Origin: Macropodus opercularis
Lineage: Eukaryota > Chordata > Actinopteri > Anabantiformes > Osphronemidae
Assembly: GCA_030770545.1 (NCBI GenBank)
Contig: CM061093.1
Coordinates: 2,592,501-2,656,500 of the forward strand
Direction of reading: 5' to 3'
DNA length: 64,000 bases
Position numbers and translations under genes: made by a program. Shown here in pieces: positions 1 to 13,200 of this stretch. Position 1 is the first letter of the stretch. Every line of letters begins with the position of its first letter. Under the pieces are notes generated by a model, which saw only the letters and a list, made by a program, of their open reading frames with translations, had not been told where the DNA came from and did no database searches.

Positions 1-3000
1 ACTTTCTCGGCAGACAGAACAGTTGTCCAGCAATCGTAGGTTTGGTGGGTCAACTGACTCGGTTCCGTAGGAGACAGGTCAGTCATAAAGCAATCATTGG
101 ATCGGTGTTTCAATGGAATTTGACTGTGCTATTTGTGTTCCACAAGTGACACGGCATTTGTCCACCAATCGTAGGTTTCGTGATTTCATTGACTATGTCT
201 CTGTGAGTTGAGTTCCTCAGGAGACAAAACAATGTTTCACCAATCATAGGTTTGGTGTTTCAGATGCCTCTGACCTCTAGACCTGACTTCCTCAGGAGAC
301 AGAACAGTTGTCTACCAATCGTAGGATTGGTGGTTCAATTGAGTCCGTTCCTTAGGAGACAGGTCAGTTGTCAGCCATTCATTGAAACACTTGTTCAAAT
401 GATTGTTACTGTGTTGTTTGTGTTCCGGAAGGGACAAAGCATTCGCCCACCTATCGGAGGATAGGTGTTTTTAATAACGCTTTGTTGTTTTTGAGTTTGT
501 CAAGGTACAGAGCAGTCGTCGGTGGTTCCATTGATGCCTACTACTTGACCTGAGTTACAGAGGGAGCAGAGCAGTTGTTCTCCAGTCATTGAGTTGGTGG
601 GTGAAATGTCTCTGGCTCTTTTCCTTGTGTTCCTCAGGTTATAGAGCAGTGGTCCACCAGTCGTAGGATTGGTGGTTCAGATACCTCTGACTTCTTGACC
701 TGAATTCCTCGGCAGACAGAACAGTTGTCCAGCAATCGTAGGTTTGGTGGGTCAACTGACTCGGTTCCGTAGGAGACAGGTCAGTCATAAAGTAATCATT
801 GGATCGGTGTTTCAATTGAATTTGACACGGCATTTGTCCACCAATCGTAGGTTTCGTGATTTCATTGACTATGTCTCTGTGAGTTGAGTTCCTCAGGAGA
901 CAAAACAGTGTTTCACCAATCGTAGGTTTCGTGATTTCATTGACTATGTCTCTGTGAGTTGAGTTCCTCAGGAGACAAAACAATGTTTCACCAATCGTAG
1001 GTTTCGTGATTTCATTGACTATGTCTCTGTGAGTTGAGTTCCTCAGGAGACAAAACAGTGTTTCACCAATCGTAGGTTTCGTGATTTCATTGACTATGTC
1101 TCTGTGAGTTGAGTTCCTCAGGAGACAAAACAGTGTTTCACCAATCATAGGTTTGGTGTTTCAGATGCCTCTGACCTCTAGACCTGACTTCCTCAGGAGA
1201 CAGAACAGTTGTCTACCAATCGTAGGATTGGTGGTTCAATTGAGTCAGTTCCTTAGGAGACAGGTCAGTTGTCAGCCATTCATTGAAACACTTGTTTAAA
1301 TGATTGTTACTGTGTTGTTTGTGTTCCGGAAGGGACAAAGCATTCGCCCACTTATCGGAGGATAGGTGTTTTTAATAACGCTTTGTTGTTTTTGAGTTTG
1401 TCAAGGTACAGAGCAGTCGTCGGTGCTTCCATTGACGCCTACTACTTGACCTGAGTTACAGAGGGAGCAGAGCAGTTGTTCTCCAGTCATTGAGTTGGTG
1501 GGTGAAATGTCTCTGGCTCTTTTCCTTGTGTTCCTCAGGTCATAGAGCAGTGGTCCACCAGTCGTAGGATTGGTGGTTCAGATACCTCTGACTTCTTGAC
1601 CTGACTTCCTCGGCAGACAGAACAGTTGTCCAGCAATCGTAGGTTTGGTGGGTCAACTGACTCGGTTCCGTAGGAGACAGGTCAGTCATAAAGCAATCAT
1701 TGGATCGGTGTTTCAATTGAATTTGACTGTGCTATTTGTGTTCCACAAGTGACACGGCATTTGTCCACCAATCATAGGTTTCGTGATTTCATTGACTATG
1801 TCTCTGTGAGTTGACTTCCTCAGGAGACAAAACAGTGTTTCACCAATCGTAGGTTTCGTGATTTCATTGACTATGTCTCTGTGAGTTGAGTTCCTCAGGA
1901 CACAAAACAGTGTTTCACCAATCGTAGGTTTCGTGATTTCATTGACTATGTCTCTGTGAGTTGAGTTCCTCAGGAGACAAAACAATGTTTCACCAATCAT
2001 AGGTTTGGTGTTTGAGATGCCTCTGACCTCTAGACCTGACTTCCTCAGGAGACAGAACAGTTGTCTACCAATCGTAGGATTGGTGGTTCAATTGAGTCCG
2101 TTCCTTAGGAGACAGGTCAGTTGTCAGCCATTCATTGAAAAACTTGTTCAAATGATTGTTACTGTGTTGTTTGTGTTCCGGAAGGGACAAAGCATTCGCC
2201 CACCTATCGGAGGATAGGTGTTTTTAATAACGCTTTGTTGTTTTTGAGTTTGTCAAGGTACAGAGCAGTCGTCGGTGGTTCCATTGACGCCTACTACTTG
2301 ACCTGAGTTACAGAGGGAGCAGAGCAGTTGTTCTCCAGTCATTGAGTTGGTGGGTGAAATGTCTCTGGCTCTTTTCCTTGTGTTCCTCAGGTTATAGAGC
2401 AGTGGTCCACCAGTCGTAGGATTGGTGGTTCAGATACCTCTGACTTCTTGACCTGACTTTCTCGGCAGACAGAACAGTTGTCCAGCAATCGTAGGTTTGG
2501 TGGGTCAACTGACTCGGTTCCGTAGGAGACAGGTCAGTCATAAAGCAATCATTGGATCGGTGTTTCAATGGAATTTGACTGTGCTATTTGTGTTCCACAA
2601 GTGACACGGCATTTGTCCACCAATCGTAGGTTTCGTGATTTCATTGACTATGTCTCTGTGAGTTGAGTTCCTCAGGAGACAAAACAGTGTTTCACCAATC
2701 GTAGGTTTCGTGATTTCATTGACTATGTCTCTGTGAGTTGAGTTCCTCAGGAGACAAAACAATGTTTCACCAATCATAGGTTTGGTGTTTCAGATGCCTC
2801 TGACCTCTAGACCTGACTTCCTCAGGAGACAGAACAGTTGTCTACCAATCGTAGGATTGGTGGTTCAATTGAGTCCGTTCCTTAGGAGACAGGTCAGTTG
2901 TCAGCCATTCATTGAAACACTTGTTCAAATGATTGTTACTGTGTTGTTTGTGTTCCGGAAGGGACAAAGCATTCGCCCACCTATCGGAGGATAGGTGTTT

Positions 3001-5011
3001 TTAATAACGCTTTGTTGTTTTTGAGTTTGTCAAGGTACAGAGCAGTCGTCGGTGGTTCCATTGACGCCTACTACTTGACCTGAGTTACAGAGGGAGCAGA
3101 GCAGTTGTTCTCCAGTCATTGAGTTGGTGGGTGAAATGTCTCTGGCTCTTTTCCTTGTGTTCCTCAGGTTATAGAGCAGTGGTCCACCAGTCGTAGGATT
3201 GGTGGTTCAGATACCTCTGACTTCTTGACCTGACTTCCTCGGCAGACAGAACAGTTGTCCAGCAATCGTAGGTTTGGTGGGTCAACTGACTCGGTTCCGT
3301 AGGAGACAGGTCAGTCATAAAGTAATCATTGGATCGGTGTTTCAATGGAATTTGACTGTGCTATTTGTGTTCCACAAGTGACACGGCATTTGTCCACCAA
3401 TCGTAGGTTTCGTGATTTCATTGACTATGTCTCTGTGAGTCGAGTTCCTCAGGAGACAAAACAATGTTTCACCAATCATAGGTTTGGTGTTTCAGATGCC
3501 TCTGACCTCTAGACCTGACTTCCTCAGGAGACAGAACAGTTGTCTACCAATCGTAGGATTGGTGGTTCAATTGAGTCCGTTCCTTAGGAGACAGGTCAGT
3601 TGTCAGCCATTCATTGAAACACTTGTTCAAATGATTGTTACTGTGTTGTTTGTGTTCCGGAAGGGACAAAGCATTCGCCCACCTATCGGAGGATAGGTGT
3701 TTTTAATAACGCTTTGTTGTTTTTGAGTTTGTCAAGGTACAGAGCAGTCGTCGGTGGTTCCATTGACGCCTACTACTTGACCTGAGTTACAGAGGGAGCA
3801 GAGCAGTTGTTCTCCAGTCATTGAGTTGGTGGGTGAATTGTCTCTGGCTCTTTTCCTTGTGTTCCTCAGGTTATAGAGCAGTGGTCCACCAGTCGTAGGA
3901 TTGGTGGTTCAGATCCCTCTGACTTCTTGACCTGACTTCCTCGGCAGACAGAACAGTTGTCCAGCAATCGTAGGTTTGGTGGGTCAACTGACTCGGTTCC
4001 GTAGGAGACAGGTCAGTCATAAAGCAATCATTGGATCGGTGTTTCAATGGAATTTGACTGTGCTATTTGTGTTCCACAAGTGACACGGCATTTGTCCACC
4101 AATCGTAGGTTTCGTGATTTCATTGACTATGTCTCTGTGAGTTGAGTTCCTCAGGAGACAAAACAGTGTTTCACCAATCGTAGGTTTCGTGATTTCATTG
4201 ACTATGTCTCTGTGAGTTGAGTTCCTCAGGAGACAAAACAATGTTTCACCAATCATAGGTTTGGTGTTTCAGATGCCTCTGACCTCTAGACCTGACTTCC
4301 TCAGGAGACAGAACAGTTGTCTACCAATCGTAGGATTGGTGGTTCAATTGAGTCAGTTCCTTAGGAGACAGGTCAGTTGTCAGCCATTCATTGAAACACT
4401 TGTTTAAATGATTGTTACTGTGTTGTTTGTGTTCCGGAAGGGACAAAGCATTCGCCCACTTATCGGAGGATAGGTGTTTTTAATAACGCTTTGTTGTTTT
4501 TGAGTTTGTCAAGGTACAGAGCAGTCGTCGGTGGTTCCATTGACGCCTACTACTTGACCTGAGTTACAGAGGGAGCAGAGCAGTTGTTCTCCAGTCATTG
4601 AGTTGGTGGGTGAAATGTCTCTGGCTCTATTCCTTGTGTTCCTCAGGTCATAGAGCAGTGGTCCACCAGTCGTAGGATTGGTGGTTCAGATCCCTCTGAC
4701 TTCTTGACCTGACTTCCTCGGCAGACAGAACAGTTGTCCAGCAATCGTAGGTTTGGTGGGTCAACTGACTCGGTTCCGTAGGAGACAGGTCAGTCATAAA
4801 GCAATCATTGGATCGGTGTTTCAATTGAATTTGACTGTGCTGTTTGTGTTCCACAAGTGACACGGCATTTGTCCACCAATCGTAGGTTTCGTGATTCAGA
4901 TGCCTCTGACCTCTAGACCTGACTTCCTCGGCAGACAGAACAGTTGTCCAGCAATCGTAGGTTTGGTGGGTCAACTGACTCGGTTCCGTAGGAGACAGGT
5001 CAGTCATAAAG
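1..5011. repeat. Higher-order satellite array, left segment
   Basis: This is a tandem array with a basic higher-order unit of 702 bp. The unit divides into about ten diverged monomers of roughly 70 bp, each with a core like GGAGACAGAACAGTTGTC followed by an ACCAATCGTAGG-type box and a T-rich tail. Equivalent points recur at 252, 1152, 2005, 2782, 3484 and 4261, so spacings are 702, 777, 853 and ~900 bp: the unit plus whole steps of ~75 bp. The steps come from extra copies of one monomer (for example 838-1137). The last unit, near 4891, is rearranged, with two monomer types joined out of order just before the inserted block. Small ORFs repeat on both strands but are by-products of the repeat. 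No gene is supported. Family unnamed. Confidence 0.93.
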
Positions 5012-5016
5012 TGTCA

Positions 5017-5038
5017 CGATCGGCAGCCTGGCCGATCG
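5017..5038. other. Perfect 8-bp-arm hairpin at the insert start
   Basis: CGATCGGC and GCCGATCG are exact reverse complements separated by the six-base loop AGCCTG, five bases inside the left edge of the insert. The same hairpin is at 30,028-30,049 and 32,918-32,939. It may be a terminal structure of the element. Confidence 0.75.
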
Positions 5039-6110
5039 GTCCCTTACTGGGTGAATCTCCACCCAGCGGAGTCACTCACCACACCCCTGTCATCACCACG
5101 CACCTGCCTGATTATCCTCACGTGCTCTGATTATTTTCACCTGGCTCATCATCTCTTACTTAAGTTCTTCCCACAGCTCAGTCCCTTGTCAGACCATCAA
5201 CGTTGCTACCCCGACATGCAAACCTCCGACGGACTTCCCCTTTTGCCACCGGTACCGTGAGGTTTCCTTTGAATCCTTGTTCTGATCGCCAGACGCTCAC
5301 GACAGCGGTGGGTATTTTGACTGACTTTTACGCCAAGAACGCTGGGCTCTCGTCTTTGTGTCCTGAGGGATTTGCTACTCTGACTTGTCCACGAAACCTA
5401 AACTAACTCTTCTTAGTTAGCGACGAGCGCCTTTGGTGCGCCGTGTGTTTGAGACTCTGTCACGCACTGTACACAGCCGGTTCGGCTCGCTTTGTGTTTT
5501 GTTTTGTTCTTAGTTTTGTCGCCTGGATTCTGCTGCCCTCCTGGTCTCCTCTCCACTGTCATGGCTGGCAGAAGATCCGGAGGACTCCGGAGACCTGACA
5601 GCCACCAATCTTGACCTTGCCAGGTCATCCAGACCCTTTTTGATTTGCTGGATGCGATCCCTGAGATCCAGGACTCCCAGACCCGCATCTCCACACTGAA
5701 CTGGGTTACAGATTTTTACTCAGCCTGCCCCTGGTTAAAGACCCATACAAGGTTCCCTGAGCTTCTGACCATACAGGTCAGACTCAGAAGGAGGGAGGCA
5801 CCCCGTCCTCAGTCTGCTCCCTCGCCACGTCGCCAGTCTGCCCTCTCGTCACGACGACAGCCTGCCCTCTCGCTCGTCCCATCCACACCAGAACGACCTG
5901 CCGCACCCTCACAGTCCCAGGCCACCTCTCCGGTCCTCTGTGCTGGCCACGTGATTCTCGGCTCGTGCCGGACGCCGGAGATTGCCCCTCGTCTCTTCCC
6001 CTCTGAGGGCCGCCGTATCTGGCAGGAACTGAAGCATCAGGGGGACCCTCTCCACACTCCTCCGGTTCCCCCCATCCCGGGTCCCAAGTCTCGGCCTCAT
6101 TCTCGACACC

Positions 6111-6336
6111 ACCCAGAACCTGCTGTTCGTGCTGCTTCACGCCACCCAGAACCTGCTGTTCGTGCTGCTTCACGCCACCCAGAACCTGCTGTTCGTGCTG
6201 CTTCACGCCACCCAGAACCTGCTGTTCGTGCTGCTTTACGCCACCCAGAACCTGCTGTTCGTGCTGCTTCACGCCACCCAGAACCTGCTGTTCATGCTGC
6301 TCTACGCCACCCAGAACCTGCTGTTCCACGCCATGC
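6111..6336 (+). repeat. 33-bp minisatellite in the insert, copy 1
   Basis: About seven copies of a 33-bp unit built on CACCCAGAACCTGCTGTTCG, with few substitutions. Because 33 is a multiple of three, a Pro/Ala/Arg-rich frame and its shadows stay open through it, giving 11-residue peptide repeats on both strands. Confidence 0.9.
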
Positions 6337-6780
6337 TAGGACCACGGACTCATACCACCCGAGCCTCCCTGCCGCTCCTCGCCTCTCCTCTCCTGAGCCT
6401 CTGCCCAATCAGGAGGAGCCGATGGCCCAGTCGGGTCCGCGGCGGACATTTCCCCAGTTCCTGGCCTATTGGGCCTCCCTTCGGGCCCGCGCCCGCGCAA
6501 ATCTTGCCACCTCCTCAGGCCATGCAGACTTGGACCATGTCCGCAGCAGCAGCCACAGACGCCGGCCGCCTAGGTTCCCCTGCCGCCGCAACCACCGGTG
6601 ACACTGGCCACCCTGGGCTTTACGCCGCCGCAACCACCGTCGACGCCGACCACCCAGGCTCTCACACCACGAGTTTTCTGCTTCAAGCGTTTCCCGACCA
6701 TGTTCTTGTCCTCGCCATGTTCCTCAAGGTGTCCTGGTATTGTGCGGCCTGGAGGGTCCACACAGGTTCCTTCCGGCTCC

Positions 6781-7288
6781 GGCGACCCCAGGAGGGGTCT
6801 GCCTTTTGGTTCCTGGCTCTGGCGACCCCAGGAGGGGTCTGCCTTCTGGTTCCTGGCTCTGGCGACCCCAGGAGGGGTCTGCCTTCTGGTTCCGGGCTCT
6901 GGCGACCCCAGGAGGGGTCCGCCTTCTGGTTCCGGGCTCCGGCGACCCCAGGAGGGGTCTGCCTTTTGGTTCCTGGCTCTGGCGACCCCAGGAGGGGTCT
7001 GCCTTCTGGTTCCTGGCTCTGGCGACCCCAGGAGGGGTCTGCCTTCTGGTTCCTGGCTCTGGCGACCCCAGGAGGGGTCCGCCTTCTGGTTCCGGGCTCT
7101 GGCGACCCCAGGAGGGGTCCGCCTTCTGGTTCCGGGCTCTGGCGACCCCAGGAGGGGTCCGCCTTCTGGGTCCGGGCTCTGGCGACCCCAGGAGGGGTCC
7201 GCCTTCTGGTTCCGGGCTCTGGCGACCCCAGGAGGGGTCCGCCTTCTGGTTCCTGGCTCTGGCGACCCCAGGAGGGCTCTGCCTTCTG
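6781..7288 (+). repeat. 40-bp minisatellite in the insert, copy 1
   Basis: About thirteen copies of a 40-bp unit containing GGCGACCCCAGGAGGGGTC, starting every 40 bases from 6781. Forty is not a multiple of three, so each strand cycles through all three frames. Several overlapping long ORFs on both strands therefore stay open by chance; they should not be called genes. Confidence 0.92.
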
Positions 7289-10200
7289 GATTGGTGGTTC
7301 AGATACCTCTGACTTCTTGACCTGACTTCCTCGGCAGATAGAACAGTTGTCCAGCAATCGCAGGATTGGTGGGTCAACTGACTCGGTTCCGTAGGAGACA
7401 GGTCAGTCATAAAGCAATCATTGGATCGGTGTTTCAATGGAATTTGACTGTGCTATTTGTGTTCCACAAGTGACACGGCATTTGTCCACCAATCGTAGGT
7501 TTCGTGATTTCATTGACTATGTCTCTGTGAGTTGAGTTCCTCAGGAGACAAAACAGTGTTTCACCAATCGTAGGTTTCGTGATTTCATTGACTATGTCTC
7601 TGTGAGTTGAGTTCCTCAGGAGACAAAACAATGTTTCACCAATCATAGCTTTGGTGTTTCAGATGCCTCTGACCTCTAGACCTGACTTCCTCAGGAGACA
7701 GAACAGTTGTCTACCAATCGTAGGATTGGTGGTTCAATTGAGTCCGTTCCTTAGGAGACAGGTCAGTTGTCAGCCATTCATTGAAACACTTGTTCAAATG
7801 ATTGTTACTGTGTTGTTTGTGTTCCGGAAGGGACAAAGCATTCGCCCACTTATCGGAGGATAGGTGTTTTTAATAACGCTTTGTTGTTTTTGAGTTTGTC
7901 AAGGTACAGAGCAGTCGTCGGTGGTTCCATTGACGCCTACTACTTGACCTGAGTTACAGAGGGAGCAGAGCAGTTGTTCTCCAGTCATTGAGTTGGTGGG
8001 TGAAATGTCTCTGGCTCTTTTCCTTGTGTTCCTCAGGTCATAGAGCAGTGGTCCACCAGTCGTAGGATTGGTGGTTCAGATACCTCTGACTTCTTGACCT
8101 GACTTCCTCGGCAGACAGAACAGTTGTCCAGCAATCGTAGGTTTGGTGGGTCAACTGACTCGGTTCCGTAGGAGACAGGTCAGTCATAAAGCAATCATTG
8201 GATCGGTGTTTCAATTGAATTTGACTGTGCTATTTGTGTTCCACAAGTGACACGGCATTTGTCCACCAATCGTAGGTTTCGTGATTTCATTGACTATGTC
8301 TCTGTGAGTTGAGTTCCTCAGGAGACAAAACAGTGTTTCACCAATCGTAGGTTTCGTGATTTCATTGACTATGTCTCTGTGAGTTGAGTTCCTCAGGACA
8401 CAAAACCGTGTTTCACCAATCGTAGGTTTCGTGATTTCATTGACTATGTCTCTGTGAGTTGAGTTCCTCAGGAGACAAAACAATGTTTCACCAATCATAG
8501 GTTTGGTGTTTCAGATGCCTCTGACCTCTAGACCTGACTTCCTCAGGAGACAGAACAGTTGTCTACCAATCGTAGGATTGGTGGTTCAATTGAGTCCGTT
8601 CCTTAGGAGACAGGTCAGTTGTCAGCCATTCATTGAAACACTTGTTCAAATGATTGTTACTGTGTTGTTTGTGTTCCGGAAGGGACAAAGCATTCGCCCA
8701 CCTATCGGAGGATAGGTGTTTTTAATAACGCTTTGTTGTTTTTGAGTTTGTCAAGGTACAGAGCAGTCGTCGGTGGTTCCATTGACGCCTACTACTTGAC
8801 CTGAGTTACAGAGGGAGCAGAGCAGTTGTTCTCCAGTCATTGAGTTGGTGGGTGAAATGTCTCTGGCTCTTTTCCTTGTGTTCCTCAGGTTATAGAGCAG
8901 TGGTCCACCAGTCGTAGGATTGGTGGTTCAGATACCTCTGACTTCTTGACCTGACTTTCTCGGCAGACAGAACAGTTGTCCAGCAATCGTAGGTTTGGTG
9001 GGTCAACTGACTCGGTTCCGTAGGAGACAGGTCAGTCATAAAGCAATCATTGGATCGGTGTTTCAATGGAATTTGACTGTGCTATTTGTGTTCCACAAGT
9101 GACACGGCATTTGTCCACCAATCGTAGGTTTCGTGATTTCATTGACTATGTCTCTGTGAGTTGAGTTCCTCAGGAGACAAAACAGTGTTTCACCAATCGT
9201 AGGTTTCGTGATTTCATTGACTATGTCTCTGTGAGTTGAGTTCCTCAGGAGACAAAACAATGTTTCACCAATCATAGGTTTGGTGTTTCAGATGCCTCTG
9301 ACCTCTAGACCTGACTTCCTCAGGAGACAGAACAGTTGTCTACCAATCGTAGGATTGGTGGTTCAATTGAGTCAGTTCCTTAGGAGACAGGTCAGTTGTC
9401 AGCCATTCATTGAAACACTTGTTCAAATGATTGTTACTGTGTTGTTTGTGTTCCGGAAGGGACAAAGCATTCGCCCACCTATCGGAGGATAGGTGTTTTT
9501 AATAACGCTTTGTTGTTTTTGAGTTTTTCGAGGTACAGAGCAGTCGTCGGTGGTTCCATTGACGCCTACTACTTGACCTGAGTTACAGAGGGAGCAGAGC
9601 AGTTGTTCTCCAGTCATTGAGTTGGTGGGTGAAATGTCTCTGGCTCTTTTCCTTGTGTTCCTCAGGTTATAGAGCAGTGGTCCACCCGTCGTAGGATTGG
9701 TGGTTCAGATACCTCTGACTTCCTCGGCAGACAGAACAGTTGTCCAGCAATCGTAGGTTTCGTGATTTCATTGACTATGTCTCTGTGAGTTGAGTTCCTC
9801 AGGAGACAAAACAGTGTTTCACCAATCGTAGGTTTCGTGATTTCATTGACTATGTCTCTGTGAGTTGAGTTCCTCAGGAGACAAAACAATGTTTCACCAA
9901 TCATAGGTTTGGTGTTTCAGATGCCTCTGACCTCTAGACCTGACTTCCTCAGGAGACAGAACAGTTGTCTACCAATCGTAGGATTGGTGGTTCAATTGAG
10001 TCAGTTCCTTAGGAGACAGGTCAGTTGTCAGCCATTCATTGAAACACTTGTTTAAATGATTGTTACTGTGTTGTTTGTGTTCCGGAAGGGACAAAGCATT
10101 CGCCCACCTATCGGAGGATAGGTGTTTTTAATAACGCTTTGTTGTTTTTGAGTTTGTCAAGGTACAGAGCAGTCGTCGGTGGTTCCATTGACGCCTACTA

Positions 10201-13200
10201 CTTGACCTGAGTTACAGAGGGAGCAGAGCAGTTGTTCTCCAGTCATTGAGTTGGTGGGTGAAATGTCTCTGGCTCTATTCCTTGTATTCCTCAGGTTATA
10301 GAGCAGTGGTCCACCAGTCGTAGGATTGGTGGTTTAGATACCTCTGACTTCTTGACCTGACTTCCTCGGCAGACAGAACAGTTGTCCAGCAATCTGAGGT
10401 TTGGTGGGTCAACTGACTCGGTTCCGTAGGAGACAGGTCAGTCATAAAGCAATCATTGGATCGGTGTTTCAATGGAATTTGACTGTGCTATTTGTGTTCC
10501 ACAAGTGACACGGCATTTGTCCACCAATCGTACGTTTTGTGATTTCATTGACTATGTCTCTGTGAGTTGAGTTCCTCAGGAGACAAAACAATGTTTCACC
10601 AATCATAGGTGTGGTGTTTCAGATGCCTCTGACCTCTAGACCTGACTTCCTCAGGAGACAGAACAGTTGTCTACCAATCGTAGGATTGGTGGTTCAATTG
10701 AGTCCGTTCCTTAGGAGACAGGTCAGTTGTCAGCCATTCATTGAAACACTTGTTCAAATGATTGTTACTGTGTTGTTTGTGTTCCGGAAGGGACAAAGCA
10801 TTCGCCCACCTATCGGAGGATAGGTGTTTTTAATAACGCTTTGTTGTTTTTGAGTTTGTCAAGGTACAGAGCAGTCGTCGGTGGTTCCATTGATGCCTAC
10901 TACTTGACCTGAGTTACAGAGGGAGCAGAGCAGTTGTTCTCCAGTCATTGAGTTGGTGGGTGAAATGTCTCTGGCTCTTTTCCTTGTGTTCCTCAGGTTA
11001 TAGAGCAGTGGTCCACCAGTCGTAGGATTGGTGGTTCAGATACCTCTGACTTCTTGACCTGAATTCCTCGGCAGACAGAACAGTTGTCCAGCAATCGTAG
11101 GTTTGGTGGGTCAACTGACTCGGTTCCGTAGGAGACAGGTCAGTCATAAAGTAATCATTGGATCGGTGTTTCAATTGAATTTGACTGTGCTATTTGTGTT
11201 CCACAAGTGACACGGCATTTGTCCACCAATCGTAGGTTTCGTGATTTCATTGACTATGTCTCTGTGAGTTGAGTTCCTCAGGAGACAAAACAGTGTTTCA
11301 CCAATCGTAGGTTTCGTGATTTCATTGACTATGTCTCTGTGAGTTGAGTTCCTCAGGAGACAAAACAATGTTTCACCAATCATAGGTTTGGTGTTTCAGA
11401 TGCCTCTGACCTCTAGACCTGACTTCCTCAGGAGACAGAACAGTTGTCTACCAATCGTAGGATTGGTGGTTCAATTGAGTCCGTTCCTTAGGAGACAGGT
11501 CAGTTGTCAGCCATTCATTGAAACACTTGTTCAAATGATTGTTACTGTGTTGTTTGTGTTCCGGAAGGGACAAAGCATTCGCCCACCTATAGGTGTTTTT
11601 AATAACGCTTTGTTGTTTTTGAGTTTGTCAAGGTACAGAGCAGTCGTCGGTGGTTCCATTGACGCCTACTACTTGACCTGAGTTACAGAGGGAGCAGAGC
11701 AGTTGTTCTCCAGTCATTGAGTTGGTGGGTGAAATGTCTCTGGCTCTTTTCCTTGTGTTCCTCAGGTTATAGAGCAGTGGTCCACCAGTCGTAGGATTGG
11801 TGGTTCAGATACCTCTGACTTCTTGACCTGACTTCCTCGGCAGACAGAACAGTTGTCCAGCAATCGTAGGTTTGGTGGGTCAACTGACTCGGTTCTGTAG
11901 GAGACAGGTCAGTCATAAAGTAATCATTGGATCGGTGTTTCAATGGAATTTGACTGTGCTATTTGTGTTCCACAAGTGACACGGCATTTGTCCACCAATC
12001 GTAGGTTTCGTGATTTCATTGACTATGTCTCTGTGAGTTGAGTTCCTCAGGAGACAAAACAATGTTTCACCAATCATAGGTTTGGTGTTTCAGATGCCTC
12101 TGACCTCTAGACCTGACTTCCTCAGGAGACAGAACAGTTGTCTACCAATCGTAGGATTGGTGGTTCAATTGAGTCAGTTCCTTAGGAGACAGGTCAGTTG
12201 TCAGCCATTCATTGAAACACTTGTTCAAATGATTGTTACTGTGTTGTTTGTGTTCCGGAAGGGACAAAGCATTCGCCCACCTATCGGAGGATAGGTGTTT
12301 TTAATAACGCTTTGTTGTTTTTGAGTTTGTCAAGGTACAGAGCAGTCGTCGGTGGTTCCATTGACGCCTACTACTTAACCTGAGTTACAGAGGGAGCAGA
12401 GCAGTTGTTCTCTAGTCATTGAGTTGGTGGGTGAAATGTCTCTGGCTCTTTTCCTTCTGTTCCTCAGGTTATAGAGCAGTGGTCCACCAGTCGTAGGATT
12501 GGTGGTTCAGATACCTCTGACTTCTTGACCTGACTTTCTCGGCAGACAGAACAGTTGTCCAGCAATCGTAGGTTTGGTGGGTCAACTGACTCGGTTCCGT
12601 AGGAGACAGGTCAGTCATAAAGCAATCATTGGATCGGTGTTTCAATGGAATTTGACTGTGCTATTTGTGTTCCACAAGTGACACGGCATTTGTCCACCAA
12701 TCGTAGGTTTCGTGATTTCATTGACTATGTCTCTGTGAGTTGAGTTCCTCAGGAGACAAAACAATGTTTCACCAATCATAGGTTTGGTGTTTCAGATGCC
12801 TCTGACCTCTAGACCTGACTTCCTCAGGAGACAGAACAGTTGTCTACCAATCGTAGGATTGGTGGTTCAATTGAGTCCGTTCCTTAGGAGACAGGTCAGT
12901 TGTCAGCCATTCATTGAAACACTTGTTCAAATGATTGTTACTGTGTTGTTTGTGTTCCGGAAGGGACAAAGCATTCGCCCACCTATCGGAGGATAGGTGT
13001 TTTTAATAACGCTTTGTTGTTTTTGAGTTTGTCGAGGTACAGAGCAGTCGTCGGTGGTTCCATTGACGCCTACTACTTGACCTGAGTTACAGAGGGAGCA
13101 GAGCAGTTGTTCTCCAGTCATTGAGTTGGTGGGTGAAATGTCTCTGGCTCTTTTCCTTGTGTTCCTCAGGTTATAGAGCAGTGGTCCACCAGTCGTAGGA

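Larger units (their letters stand above)
5012..7288 (+). mobile_element. Composite retroelement-like insert, copy 1
   Basis: A 2.28-kb non-satellite block starts with TGTCACGATCGG directly after a satellite CAGTCATAAAG and ends where satellite ATTGGTGGTTCAG resumes in an earlier monomer. No target-site duplication is visible. The first ~500 bp are LTR- or leader-like (TG start, T-rich runs near 5490). An ORF from 5645 begins with a non-repetitive part of about 45 residues, then becomes Pro/Arg/Ser-rich and contains the 33-bp minisatellite. I do not recognise a protease, reverse transcriptase or integrase, so it would be non-autonomous. The same junctions recur in two other places, so it was probably copied with the array and not inserted three times. 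The retroelement label is an inference; it could be any captured segment. Confidence 0.5.

Noticed and set aside
252..464. A 70-codon plus-strand ORF repeated in nearly every satellite unit, with companion minus-strand ORFs of 70-145 codons
   Set aside because: They follow the repeat exactly. Minus-strand frames lengthen by 25 codons for each extra 75-bp monomer, and plus-strand frames change with the 8-bp deletion. No domain, start context or codon signal suggests protein.
5645..6601. Gag protein of an LTR retrotransposon
   Set aside because: The first ~45 residues are non-repetitive, but I see no zinc knuckle, capsid motif, protease or polymerase, and the rest is low-complexity.
6129..7325. 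A 398-codon ORF and several overlapping ORFs of 190-240 codons on both strands in the insert
   Set aside because: They owe their length to the 33- and 40-bp minisatellites, and the sister copy changes their length with repeat number. No recognisable domain.
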